Assembly: GCA_028274465.1 (NCBI GenBank)
Contig: CM051456.1
Location: 65,706,753 to 65,770,752 of the forward strand
Length of the DNA stretch: 64,000 nucleotides
DNA from: Plantago ovata
Lineage: Eukaryota > Streptophyta > Magnoliopsida > Lamiales > Plantaginaceae
Reading direction: 5' to 3'
Made by a program: the position numbers and the translations under genes. The notes beneath the pieces were generated by a model. The model was not told where the DNA came from. It did not search any database and was given only the letters and a program-made list of their open reading frames with translations. Positions within the stretch are counted from its first letter, which is position 1. Every line of letters starts with the position of its first letter. Shown in pieces: positions 24,301-36,673 of the stretch.

Positions 24301-27300
24301 TTCCATTAGAATATCCCTTTCCGCATACATAGGAGAGAGCTAACTACAACAACAAGAGTTCTATTCACAATTGAATAATAAGCTCTCTTACTTTTTTAAG
24401 TAGGAAGTTAAAGAGTCGATTGAAACTAACATTTCCAATGCCCTTGCAAATCAATGAGTCATTCATCCACATTCTATTGCTTTGAGTAGATGAAAGATAC
24501 AATACCAAGTAACGAATGAGTTGTATGTCTTCCCATTGTTTAGAACAACAACTAGATCACAAGATTAGTAATATTCCTATTTAGAGTGTTCCATTACGAT
24601 ATCCCTTTCCGCATACATAGGAGAGAGCTAACTTCAGCTACTAGAGTTCTATTCACAATTGAATAATTAGCTCCCTTACTTTCTTAAGTAGGAAGTTAAA
24701 GAGTCCATTGAAACTAATATTTCCATTGCCCTTAGAAACTAGATAAAAAAAGTTCAGTGAGTCATTCATCCACATTCTATTGCTTTGTGTAGATGAAATA
24801 TACAATACCAAGTAACAAATGAGTTGTATGTCTACCCTTTGTTTAGAACAACAACTAGATCACTAGATTAGTAAGGTTGCTATTTAGAGTGTTCCATTAC
24901 GATATTCCTTTCCGCATACATAGGAGAGAGTTAACTACAACTACTAGAGTTCTATACGGAATTGAATAATAAGCTTCCTTACTTTCTTAAGTAGGTAGTT
25001 AAAGTGTCGATTGAAACCAACATTTCCAATGCCCTTGCAAACTAGATTAAAAAAGTTCAGTGAGTTATTCATCCACATTCTATTGATTTGAGTAGATGAA
25101 ATATACAATCCCAAGTAACGAATGAGTTGTATGTCTTCCCTTTGTTTAGAACAACAACTAGATCACAAGATTAGTAAGATTGTTAATTAGAGTGTTCCAT
25201 TACGATATCCCTTTCCGCATACATAGGAGAGAGCTAACTACAGCTACTAGAGTTCTATACACAATTGAATAATAAGCTCCCTTACTTTCTTAAGTAGGAA
25301 GTTAAAGAGTCCATTGAAAGTAACATTTCCAATGCCCTCACAAACTAGATTAAAAAAGTTCACTGAGTCATTCATCCACATTCTATTGCTTTGAGTAGAT
25401 GAAAGATACAATACCAAGTAACGAATGAGTTGTATGTCTTCCCTTTGTTTAGAACAACAACTAGATACTAGATTAGTAAAATTCCTGTTTAGAGTGTTCC
25501 ATTAGAATATCCCTTTCCGCATACATAGGAGAGAGCTAACTACAACAACAAGAGTTCTATTCACAATTGAATAATAAGCTCTCTTACTTTTTTAAGTAGG
25601 AAGTTAAAGAGTCGATTGAAACTAACATTTCCAATGCCCTTGCAAATCAATGAGTCATTCATCCACATTCTATTGCTTTGAGTAGATGAAAGATACAATA
25701 CCAAGTAACGAATGAGTTGTATGTCTTCCCATTGTTTAGAACAACAACTAGATCACAAGATTAGTAATATTCCTATTTAGAGTGTTCCATTACGATATCC
25801 CTTTCCGCATACATAGGAGAGACCTAACTTCAGCTACTAGAGTTCTATTCACAATTGAATAATTAGCTCCCTTACTTTCTTAAGTAGGAAGTTAAAGAGT
25901 CCATTGAAACTAATATTTCCATTGCCCTTAGAAACAAGATAAAAAAAGTTCAGTGAGTCATTCATCCACATTCTATTGCTTTGTGTAGATGAAATATACA
26001 ATACCAAGTAACAAATGAGTTGTATGTCTACCCTTTGTTTAGAACAACAACTAGATCACTAGATTAGTAAGATTGCTATTTAGAGTGTTCCATTACGATA
26101 TTCCTTTCCGCATACATAGGAGAGAGTTAACTACAACTACTAGAGTTCTATACGGAATTGAATAATAAGCTTCCTTACTTTCTTAAGTAGGTAGTTAAAG
26201 TGTCGATTGAAACCAACATTTCCAATGCCCTTGCAAACTAGATTAAAAAAGTTCAGTGAGTTATTCATCCACATTCTATTGATTTGAGTAGATGAAATAT
26301 ACAATCCCAAGTAACGAATGAGTTGTATGTCTTCCCTTTGTTTAGAACAACAACTAGATCACAAGATTAGTAAGATTGTTAATTAGAGTGTTCCATTACG
26401 ATATCCCTTTCCGCATACATAGGAGAAAACTAACTTCAGCTACTAGAGTTCAATTCACAATTGAATAATAAGCTCCCTTACTTTCTTAAGTAGGAATTTA
26501 AAGAGTCCATTGAAACTAATATTTCCATTTCCCTTACAAACTAGATTAAAAAAGTTGAGTGATTCATTCATCCACATTCTATTGCTTTGAGTAGATACCA
26601 AGTAACGAATGAGTTGTATGTCTTCCCTTTGTTTAGAACAACAACTAGATCACTAGATTAGTTAGATTGCTATTTACAGGGTTCCTTTCCGCATACATAG
26701 GAGAGAGCTAACTTCAGCTAACTTCATCTACTTACTTTTTTATGTAGGAAGTTAAAGAGTCGATTGAAACTAACATTTCCAATGCCCTTGCAAACTAGAT
26801 TAAAAAGTTCAGTGAGTCATTCATCCACATTCTATTGCATTGAGTAGATGAAATATACAATCCCAAGTAACGAATGAGTTGTATGTCTTCCATTTGTTTA
26901 GCACAACAACAAGATCACTAGATTAGTTAGATTGCTATTTAGAGTGTTCCATTACGATATCCCTTTTCGCATACATAGGAGAGAGCTAACTTCAGCTACT
27001 AGAGTTCTATTCACAATTGAATAATAAGCTCTCTTACTTTCTTAAGTAGGAAGTTAAAGAGTCCATTGAAAGTAACATTTCCAATGCCCTTACAAACTAG
27101 ATTAAAAAAGTTCACTGAGTCATTCATCCACATTCTATTACTTTGAGTAGATGAAAGATACAATACAAAGTAACTAATGAGTTGTATGTCTTCCCTATGT
27201 TTAGAACAACAACTAGATCACTAGATTAGTAAAATTGTTGTTTAGAGTGTTCCATTACGATATCCCGTTCCGCATATATAGGAGATAGCTAACTACAACA

Positions 27301-30300
27301 ACTAGAGTTCTATTCACAATTGAATAATAAGCTCCCTTACATTTTTAAGTAGGAAGTTAAAGAGTCGATTGAAACTAACATTTCCAATGCCCTTGCAAAC
27401 CAGTGAGTCATTCATCCACATTCTATTGCTTTGAGTAGATTAAAGATACAATACCAAGTAACAAATGAGTTGTATGTCTTCCCTTTGTTTAGAACACACA
27501 ACTAGATCACAAGATTATTAAGATTGCTATTTAGAGTGTTCCATTACGATATTCCTTTCCGCATACATAGGAGAGAGCTAACTTCGGCTACTAGAGTTCT
27601 ATTCACAATTGAATAATAAGCTCCCTTACTTTCTTAAGTAGGAAGTTAAAGAGTCCATTGAAACTAATATTTCCATTGCCCTTACAAACTAGATAAAAAA
27701 AGTTCAGTCTGTCATTCATCCACATTCTATTGCTTTGTGTACATTAAATATACAATACCAAGTAACAAATGAGTTGTATGTCTTCCCTTTGTTTAGAACA
27801 ACAACTAGATCACTAGATTAGTTAGATTGCTATTTACAGAGTTCCATTACGATATTCCTTTCCGCAAACATAGGAGAGAGCTAACTACAGCTACTAGAGT
27901 TCTATACACAATTGAATAATAAGCTCCCTTACTTCTTAAGTAGGAACTTAAAGAGTCCATTGAAAGTAACATTTCGAATTCCCTTAAAAACTAGATTAAA
28001 AAAGTTCAGTGAGTCATTCATCCACATTCTATTGCTTTGAATAGATGAAAGATACAATACCAAGTAACGAATGATTTGTATGTCTTCCCTTTGTTTAGAA
28101 CAACAACTAGATAACAAGATTAGTAAGATTGCTATTTAGAGTGTTCCATTACGATATCCCTTTCCGCATACATAGGAGAGAGCTAACTTCAGTTACTAGA
28201 GTTTTATTCACAATTGAATAATAAGCTTCCTTACTTTCTTAAGTAGGAAGTTAAAGAGTCCATTGAAACTAATATTTCTATAGCCCTTACAAACTAGATT
28301 AAAAAAGTTTAGTAAGTCATTCATCCACATTCTATTGCTCTGAGTAGATGAAAGATACAATAACAAGTAACGAATGAGTTGTATGTATTCCCTTTCTCTA
28401 GAACAACAACTAGATCACTAGATTAGTAAGATTGCTATTTAGAGTGTTCCATTACGATATTCCTTTCCGCATACATAGGAGAGAGCTAACTACAACTACT
28501 AGAGTTCTATACACAATTGAATAATAAGCTCCCTTACTTTCTTAAGTAGGTAGTTAAAGTGTCGATTGAAACTAACATTTCCAATGCCCTTGCAAACTAG
28601 ATTAAAAAAGTTCAGTGAGTTATTCATCCACATTCTATTGATTTGAGTAGATGAAATATACAATCCCAAGTAACGAATGAGTTGTATGTCTTCCCTTTGT
28701 TTAGAACAACAACTAGATCACAAGATTAGTAAGATTGTTATTTAGAGTGTTCCATTACGATATCCCTTTCCGCATACATAGGAGAGAGCTAACTTCAGCT
28801 ACTAGAGTTCTATTCACAATTGAATAATAAGCTCCCTTACTTTCTTAAGTAGGAAGTTAAAGAGTCCATTGAAACTAATATTTCCATTTCCCGTACAAAC
28901 TAGATTAAAAAAGTTCAGTGAGTCATTCATCCACATTCTATTGCTTTGAGTAGATACCAAGTAACGAATGAGTTGTATGTCTTCCCTTTGTTTAGAACAA
29001 CAACTAGATCACTAGATTAGTTAGATTGATATTTACAGGGTTCGTTTCCGCATACATAGGAGAGAGGTCACTTCAGCTAACTTCATCTACTTACTTTTTT
29101 AAGTAGGAAGTTAAAGAGTCGATTGAAACTAACATTTCCAATGCCCTTGCAAACTAGATTAAAAAAGTTCAGTGAGTCATTCATCCACATTCTATTGCTT
29201 TGAGGAGATGAAAGATACAATACCAAGTAACGAATGATTTGTATGTCTTCCCTTTGTTTAGAACAACAACTAGATAACAAGATTAGTAAGATTTCTATTT
29301 AGAGTGTTCCATTACGATATCCCTTTCCGCATACATAAGAGAGAGCTAACTTCAGCTACTAGAGTTCTAATCACAATTGAATAATAAGCTCCCGTACTTT
29401 CTTAAGTAGGAAGTTAAAGAGTCCATTGAAACTAATATTTCTATTGCCCTTACAAACTAGATTAAAAAAGTTCAGTAAGTCATTCATCCACATTCTATTG
29501 CTCTGAGTAGATGAAAGATACAATCCCAAGTAACGAATGAGTTGTATGTATTCCCTTTCTTAAGAACAACAACTAGATCAATAGATTAGTAAGATTGCTA
29601 TTTAGAGTGTTCCATTACGATATTCCTTTCCGCATACATAGGAGAGAGCTAACTACATCTACTAGAGTTCTATACACAATTGAATAATAAGCTCCCTTAC
29701 TTGCTTAAGTAGGAAGTTAAAGAGTCCATTGAAACTAACATTTCCAATGCCCTTGCAAACTAGATTAAAAAAGTTCTGTGAGTCATTCATCCACATTCTA
29801 TTGCTTTGAGTAGATGAAAGACACAATACCAAGTAACAAATGAGTTGTATGTCTTCCCTTTGTTTAGAACAACAACTAGATCACTCGATTAGTAAGATTG
29901 CTATTTAGAGTTTTCCATTACGATATCCCTTTCCGCATACAAAGGAGAGAGCTAACTGCAGCTACTAGAATTCTATACACAATTGAATAATAAGCTCCCT
30001 TACTTTCTTAAGTAGGAAGTTAAAGAGTCCATTGAAAGTAACATTTCCAATGCGCTTACAAACTAGATTAAAAAAGTTCACTGAGTCATTCATCCACATT
30101 CTATTGCTTTGAGTAGATGAAAGATACAATACAAAGTAACGAATGAGTTGTATGCCTTCCCTTTGTTTAGAACAACAACTAGATCACAAGATTAGTAAGA
30201 TTGTTATTTAGAGTGTTCCATTACGATATCCCTTTCCGCATACATAGGAGAGAGCTAACTTCAGCTACTAGAGTTCTATTCACAATTGAATAATAAGCTC

Positions 30301-33300
30301 CCTTACTTTCTTAAGTAGGAAGTTAAAGAGTCCATTGAAACTAATATTTCCATTTCCCGTACAAACTAGATTAAAAAAGTTCAGTGAGTCATTCATCCAC
30401 ATTCTATTGCTTTGAGTAGATACCAAGTAACGAATGAGTTGTATGTCTTCCCTTTGTTTAGAACAACAACTAGATCACTAGATTAGTTAGATTGATATTT
30501 ACAGGGTTCCTTTCCGCATACATAGGAGAGAGGTCACTTCAGCTAACTTCATCTACTTACTTTTTTAAGTAGGAAGTTAAAGAGTCGATTGAAACTAACA
30601 TTTCCAATGCCCTTGCAAACTAGATTAAAAAAGTTCAGTGAGTCATTCATCCACATTCTATTGCTTTGAGGAGATGAAAGATACAATACCAAGTAACGAA
30701 TGATTTGTATGTCTTCCCTTTGTTTAGAACAACAACTAGATAACAAGATTAGTAAGATTTCTATTTAGAGTGTTCCATTACGATATCCCTTTCCGCATAC
30801 ATAGGAGAGAGCTAACTTCAGCTACTAGAGTTCTATTCACAATTGAATAATAAGCTCCCGTACTTTCTTAAGTAGGAAGTTAAAGAGTCCATTGAAACTA
30901 ATATTTCTATTGCCCTTACAAACTAGATTAAAAAGTTCAGTAAGTCATTCATCCACATTCTATTGCTCTGAGTAGATGAAAGATACAATCCCAAGTAACG
31001 AATGAGTTGTATGTATGATTGCTATTTAGAGTGTTCCATTACGATATTCCTTTCCGCATACATAGGAGAGAGCTAACTACATCTACTAGAGTTCTATACA
31101 CAATTGAATAATAAGCTCCCTTACTTGCTTAAGTAGGAAGTTAAAGAGTCCATTGAAACTAACATTTCCAATGCCCTTGCAAACTAGATTAAAAAAGTTC
31201 TGTGAGTCATTCATCCACATTCTATTGCTTTGAGTAGATGAAAGATACAATACCAAGTAACAAATGAGTTGTATGTCTTCCCTTTGTTTAGAACAACAAC
31301 TAGATCACTCGATTAGTAAGATTGTTATTTAGAGTTTTCCATTACGATATCCCTTTCCGCATACAAAGGAGAGAGCTAACTACAGCTACTAGAATTCTAT
31401 ACACAATTGAATAATAAGCTCCCTTACTTTCTTAAGTAGGAAGTTAAAGAGTCCATTGAAAGTAACATTTCCAATGCGCTTACAAACTAGATTAAAAAAG
31501 TTCACCGAGTCATTCATCCACATTCTATTGCTTTGAGTAGATGAAAGATACAATACAAAGTAACGAATGAGTTGTATGCCTTCCCTTTGTTTAGAACAAC
31601 AACTAGATCACAAGATTAGTAATATTGCTATTTGGAGTGTTCCATTACGATATCCCTTTCCGCATACATAGGAGAGAGCTAACTTCAGCCACTAGAGTTC
31701 TATTCACAATTGAATAATAAGCTCCCTTACTTTCTTAAGTAGGAAGTTAAAGACTCCATTGAAACTAATATTTTCATTGCCCTTACAAACTAGATAAAAA
31801 AAGTTCAGTGAGTCATTCATCCACATTCTATTGCTTTGTGTAGATGAAATATACAATACCAAGTAACAAATGAGTTGTATGTCTTCCCTTTGTTTAGAAC
31901 AACAACTAGATCACTAGATTAGTAAGATTGCTATTTAGAGTGTTCCATTACGATATTCCTTTCCGCATACATAGGAGAGAGCTAACTACAACTACTAGAG
32001 TTCTATACACAATTGAATAATAAGCTCCCTTACTTTCTTAAGTAGGTAGTTAAAGTGTCGATTGAAACTAACATTTCCAATGCCCTTGCAAACTAGATTA
32101 AAAAAGTTCAGTGAGTTATTCATCCACATTCTATTGATTTGAGTAGATGAAATATACAATCCCAAGTAACGAATGAGTTGTATGTCTTCCCTTTGTTTAG
32201 AACAACAACTAGATCACAAGATTAGTAAGATTGTTATTTAGAGTGTTCCATTACGATATCCCTTTCCGCATACATAGGAGAGAGCTAACTTCAGCTACTA
32301 GAGTTCTATTCACAATTGAATAATAAGCTCCCTTACTTTCTTAAGTAGGAAGTTAAAGAGTCCATTGAAACTAATATTTCCATTTCCCGTACAAACTAGA
32401 TTAAAAAAGTTCAGTGAGTCATTCATCCACATTCTATTGCTTTGAGTAGATACCAAGTAACGAATGAGTTGTATGTCTTCCCTTTGTTTGGAACAACAAC
32501 TAGATCACTAGATTAGTTAGATTGCTATTTACAGGGTTCCTTTCCGCATACATAGGAGAGAGGTCACTTCAGCTAACTTCATCTACTTACTTTTTTAAGT
32601 AGGAAGTTAAAGAGTCGATTGAAACTAACATTTCCAATGCCCTTGCAAACTAGATTAAAAAAGTTCAGTGAGTCATTCATCCACATTCTATTGCTTTGAG
32701 TAGATGAAAGATACAATACCAAGTAACGAATGATTTGTATGTCTTCCCTTTGTTTAGAACAACAACTAGATAACAAGATTAGTAAGATTTCTATTTAGAG
32801 TGTTCCATTACGATATCCCTTTCCGCATACATAGGAGAGAGCTAACTTCAGCTACTAGAGTTCTATTCACAATTGAATAATAAGCTCCCGTACTTTCTTA
32901 AGTAGGAAGTTAAAGAGTCCATTGAAACTAATATTTCTATTGCCCTTACAAACTAGATTAAAAAAGTTCAGTAAGTCATTCATCCACATTCTATTGCTTT
33001 GTGTAGATGAAATATACAATACCAAGTAACAAATGAGTTGTATGTCTTCCCTTTGTTTAGAACAACAACTAGTTCACTAGATTAGTAAGATTGCTATTTA
33101 GAGTGTTCCATTACGATATCCCTTTCCGCATACATAGGAGAGAGCTAACTTCAGCTACTAGAGTTCTATTCACAATTGAATAATAAGCTCCCTTACTTTT
33201 TAAGTAGGAAGTTAAAGAGTCCATTGAAACTAATATTTCCATTGCCCTTACAAACTAGATAAAAAAAGATCAGTGAGTCATTCATCCACATTCTATTGCT

Positions 33301-34935
33301 TTCTGTAGATGAAATATACAATACCAAGTAACAAATGAGTTGTATGTATTCCCTTTCTTTAGAACAACAACTAGATCACTAGATTAGTAAGATTGCTATT
33401 TAGAGTGTTCCGTTACGATATTCCTTTCCGCATACATAGGAGAGAGCTAACTACATCTACTAGAGTTCTATACACAATTGAATAATAAGCTCCCTTACTT
33501 GCTTAAGTAGGAAGTTAAAGAGTCCATTGAAACTAACATTTCCAATGCCCTTGCAAACTAGATTAAAAAAGTTCTGTGAGTCATTCATCCACATTCTATT
33601 GCTTTGAGTAGATGAAAGATACAATACCAAGTAACAAATGAGTTGTATGTCTTCCCTTTGTTTAGAACAACAACTAGATCACTCGATTAGTAAGATTGCT
33701 ATTTAGAGTGTTCCATTACGATATCCCTTTCCGCATACATAGGAGAGAGCTAACATCAGCTACTAGAGTTCTATTCACCATGGAATAATAAGCTCCCTTA
33801 CATTCTTAAGTAGGAAGTTAAAGAGTCCATTGAAACTAATATTTCCATTGCCCTTACAAACTAGATAAGAAAAGTTCAGTGAGTCATTCATCCACATTCT
33901 ATTGCTTTGTGTAGATGAAATATACAATACCAAGTAACAAATGAGTTGTATGTCTTCCCTTTGTTTAGAACAACAACTAGTTCACTAGATTAGTAAGATT
34001 GCTATTTAGAGTGTTCCATTACGATATCCCTTTCCGCATACATAGGAGAGAGCTAACTTCAGCTACTAGAGTTCTATTCACAATTGAATAATAAGCTCCC
34101 TTACTTTTTTAAGTAGGAAGTTAAAGAGTCCATTGAAACTAATATTTCCATTGCCCTTACAAACTAGATAAAAAAAGATCAGTGAGTCATTCATCCACAT
34201 TCTATTGCTTTGTGTAGATGAAATATACAATACCAAGTAACAAATGAGTTGTATGTCTTCCCTTTGTTTAGAACAACAACTAGATCACTAGATTAGTAAT
34301 ATTGCTATTTAGAGTGTTCTATTACGATATCCCTTTCCGCATACATAGGAGAGAGATAACTACAGCTACTAGAGTTCTATTCACAATTGAATAATAAGCT
34401 CCCTTACTTTCTTAAGTAGGTAGGTAAAGTGTCGATTGAAACTAACATTTCCAATACCCTTGCAAACTAGATTAAAAAAGTTCAGTGAGTCATTCATCCA
34501 CATTCTATTGATTTGAGTAGATGAAATATACAATCCCAAGTAACGAATGAGTTCTATGTCTTCCCTTTGTTTAGAACAACAACTAGATCACAAGATTAGT
34601 AAGATTGCTATTTAGAGTGTTCCATTACGATATCCCTTTCCGCATAGATAGGATAGATCTGACTTCAGCTACTAGAGTTCTATTCACAATTGAATAATAA
34701 GCTCCCTTACTTTCTTAAGTAGGAAGTTAAAGATTCCATTGAAACTAATATTTCCATTGCTCTTACAAACTAGATTTAAAAAGTTTCGTGAGTCATTCAT
34801 CCACATTCTATTGCTTTGAGTAGATACCAAGTAACGAATGAGTTGTATGTCTTCCCTTTGTTTAGAATAACAACTAGATCACTAGATTAGTTAGATTGCT
34901 ATTTACAGGGTTCCTTTCCGCATACAAAGGAGAGA
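21350..34935. repeat. Satellite array 2: ~302-bp monomers with irregular multi-monomer duplications
   Basis: The marker TTTGAGTAGATG (or its variants) recurs at about 21494, 21793, 22095, 22382, 22685, 22987, 23289, 23592 and 23895, mostly 302-303 bp apart. Monomers match array 1 along their length, except for about 54 extra bp between 'ctagattagt' and 'gctaactac' (core: attgctatttagagtg ... ccgcatacataggag). Shortened monomers serve as landmarks: a 12-bp loss after the marker at about 26593, 28953, 30418, 32449 and 34822, giving higher-order blocks of about 2.36, 1.47, 2.03 and 2.37 kb. Short minus-strand frames beginning MLSSCCSKQRE recur (29280, 30746, 32776) only because the DNA is repeated; I do not consider them genes. 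Confidence 0.97.
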
Positions 34936-35105
34936 TGTTAGGAAACTTGTAATTTTGATGAGCAATTAACCATGCTAAATTAAGGAAAGTCCAGTAACTA
35001 GTACTCTTAAAGTCCATAGGAATTTCGAATTTTAAGGACATTGTAAAAGAGGAACGTTTGCTGAAGACTTAGATTAGGTGCTAGTTAAGTTATTTCTTTT
35101 GCGTA

Positions 35106-35245
35106 TGATGTATTTTATTTTCTGAAAAGAAAATAACTTATTGATGATGTAGCTTATGATGTATCTTATTTTCTGAAAAGAAAATAACCTATTGAAGCAT
35201 TTGCTGACGATGTACTTTGTTTTTACAAACAAACTATTGAAGCAT
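35106..35245 (+). repeat. Three ~50-bp hairpin repeats in the LTR U3
   Basis: Units of the form gatgta...hairpin...ctattga. The first two hairpins have stem TTATTTTCT/AGAAAATAA. The third has a different stem of similar size, TTTGTTT/AAACAAA, in the same place. The same three units are present in the 3' LTR at about 62775-62910. Confidence 0.75.
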
Positions 35246-35650
35246 TTAGAAACCGCTCAGAATCTTGAAGATTATTGAAGACCCGAAGACTTGAAGATTG
35301 CTGAAAGACTGGTATCTACAAAGGCACGTGTTGCTCAGAAAGTGGAAACTTCAGCAACAACATTGCATAAGTGAAAATCTGAAAGACAGAGTAGGTTGTG
35401 CTTGCTGAAACTGAGACTAACCACTTGCTGATGGAACATATGTGACCCCTTGCTGAAAGTACTTGAATTTGCGCTCCAATGTTACTGTTTGAATTCTATT
35501 CAAATATGCATTAAATGCAAAGCTTACACGCGAAGGACATGAAGACTAGAAGACAAACAAGGACGCTGCTGAAAGTACAAAAGCAAGATAGTGACATGTT
35601 AAGGATCAAAAGCCTTGGAATTTAAAATTCAAACGGCTCCTTTCTTGCAC

Positions 35651-35658
35651 TATAAATA
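35651..35658 (+). promoter_or_regulatory. TATA box of the copy C LTR promoter
   Basis: TATAAATA followed by GAGG, 143 bp downstream of the GCATTAAATGCAAAG block. The same arrangement is in the 3' LTR (TATAAATA 63342-63349, block 63199-63213). Confidence 0.8.
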
Positions 35659-36563
35659 GAGGTCATCCGGCGAAGAGTTGAAGTGTGTCAACAACGTGAT
35701 CATACTCTCACTTGTGCTTAAACTCACATACCTTCAAATACTCTTACTACCATTGATCCGTTCCAAGACTTAAAGCTTGAAAAAGCTACTTGTGAAGAAG
35801 TAGAAAAAACTCGGCTAAGAAATTAGTTAAGTGTTCTTTCTTTTAAACAAGAACAAGTCTTGACACCAGAAACAATCAAACTTGTTTACTGCAAAGTATT
35901 CAAAGTTGTGTTTCTTAGATTACTTGTTATAACTGAATAAGTTATAATTAAGTTATCTCACCCCAAAACTCTCTAACTGAAAATACACCCTTTCAAGCGT
36001 GATATTCAGGGGGAACTTAATCGAGCATAGTTTTGTTGATTAAAAGTACCAAGTTTGGTGGAGAACAAGGTTACGTTCTCTAGTTTAGGTTGGAGACAAA
36101 GCAAGTGTGCTTTGGTTTCTGTTGAATCGCTCTAGATAGGAGATTGTAAGGAACCTCAATCATATCTTAGTGGATTCAGTACTAGAAAGGACAAAGTGGA
36201 TTAGTTGAGAGATTACGCCACTCTCAGATACCACTATAAAAGTGTTTGTGTGATTTACCTACTGTACTTAGTTTTCAGCAAATCATATCTGTCTGTACAC
36301 AGTCACTCACATCACTTGCTGAAACCTTTACTTACTGAAAGAGCACTTATTGTATCAAAGACTTCCGTTGTCTGATTTTAAGTATCAGCAAACCAAGTTA
36401 CTGAAAAGTAACTTACGCTTGCTGAGAAAGTTAAGTATCAGCAAACTCATTATTGAAAAGTAATAAGCACTTGCTGAGAAAGTTTTAAACGACGAAAGTT
36501 TGAAAAGACTATTCACCCCCCCCCCCCTCTAGTCTTTTCTTGTTGTTTAAAGGGACCAACAAG

Positions 36564-36577
36564 TGGTATCAGAGCTG
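36564..36577 (+). other. Primer-binding site (initiator tRNA-Met type)
   Basis: TGGTATCAGAGCTG, two bases after the 5' LTR end. This is the standard plant copia sequence complementary to the 3' end of initiator tRNA-Met, which primes minus-strand DNA synthesis. Confidence 0.95.
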
Positions 36578-36673
36578 GAGGTTCTTTAACCTTCAGCACT
36601 GAACCTAGATCCCCTTAGGTGCTTTCCGTAAATCACTCTCACTTGATCAGTTTGGTAGTGCTTTGCTGACAGG

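Larger units (their letters stand above)
34936..36561 (+). repeat. Copia copy C 5' LTR (1,626 bp)
   Basis: Begins TGTTAGGAAACTTG after satellite and ends GGGACCAACA, two bases before the primer-binding site. TATA box TATAAATA at 35651-35658, with the upstream block GCATTAAATGCAAAG at 35508-35522. U3 has three hairpin-forming repeats of about 50 bp (35115-35136, 35166-35187, 35216-35233). Near its end a C run sits in the loop of a 9-bp stem (36502-36510 with 36531-36539). Confidence 0.95.

Noticed and set aside
27929-32776. Repeated 62-65 codon minus-strand frames (MLSSCCSKQRE...) in satellite array 2
   Set aside because: They recur only because the satellite repeats, lie in AT-rich tandem DNA, and resemble no protein known to me.
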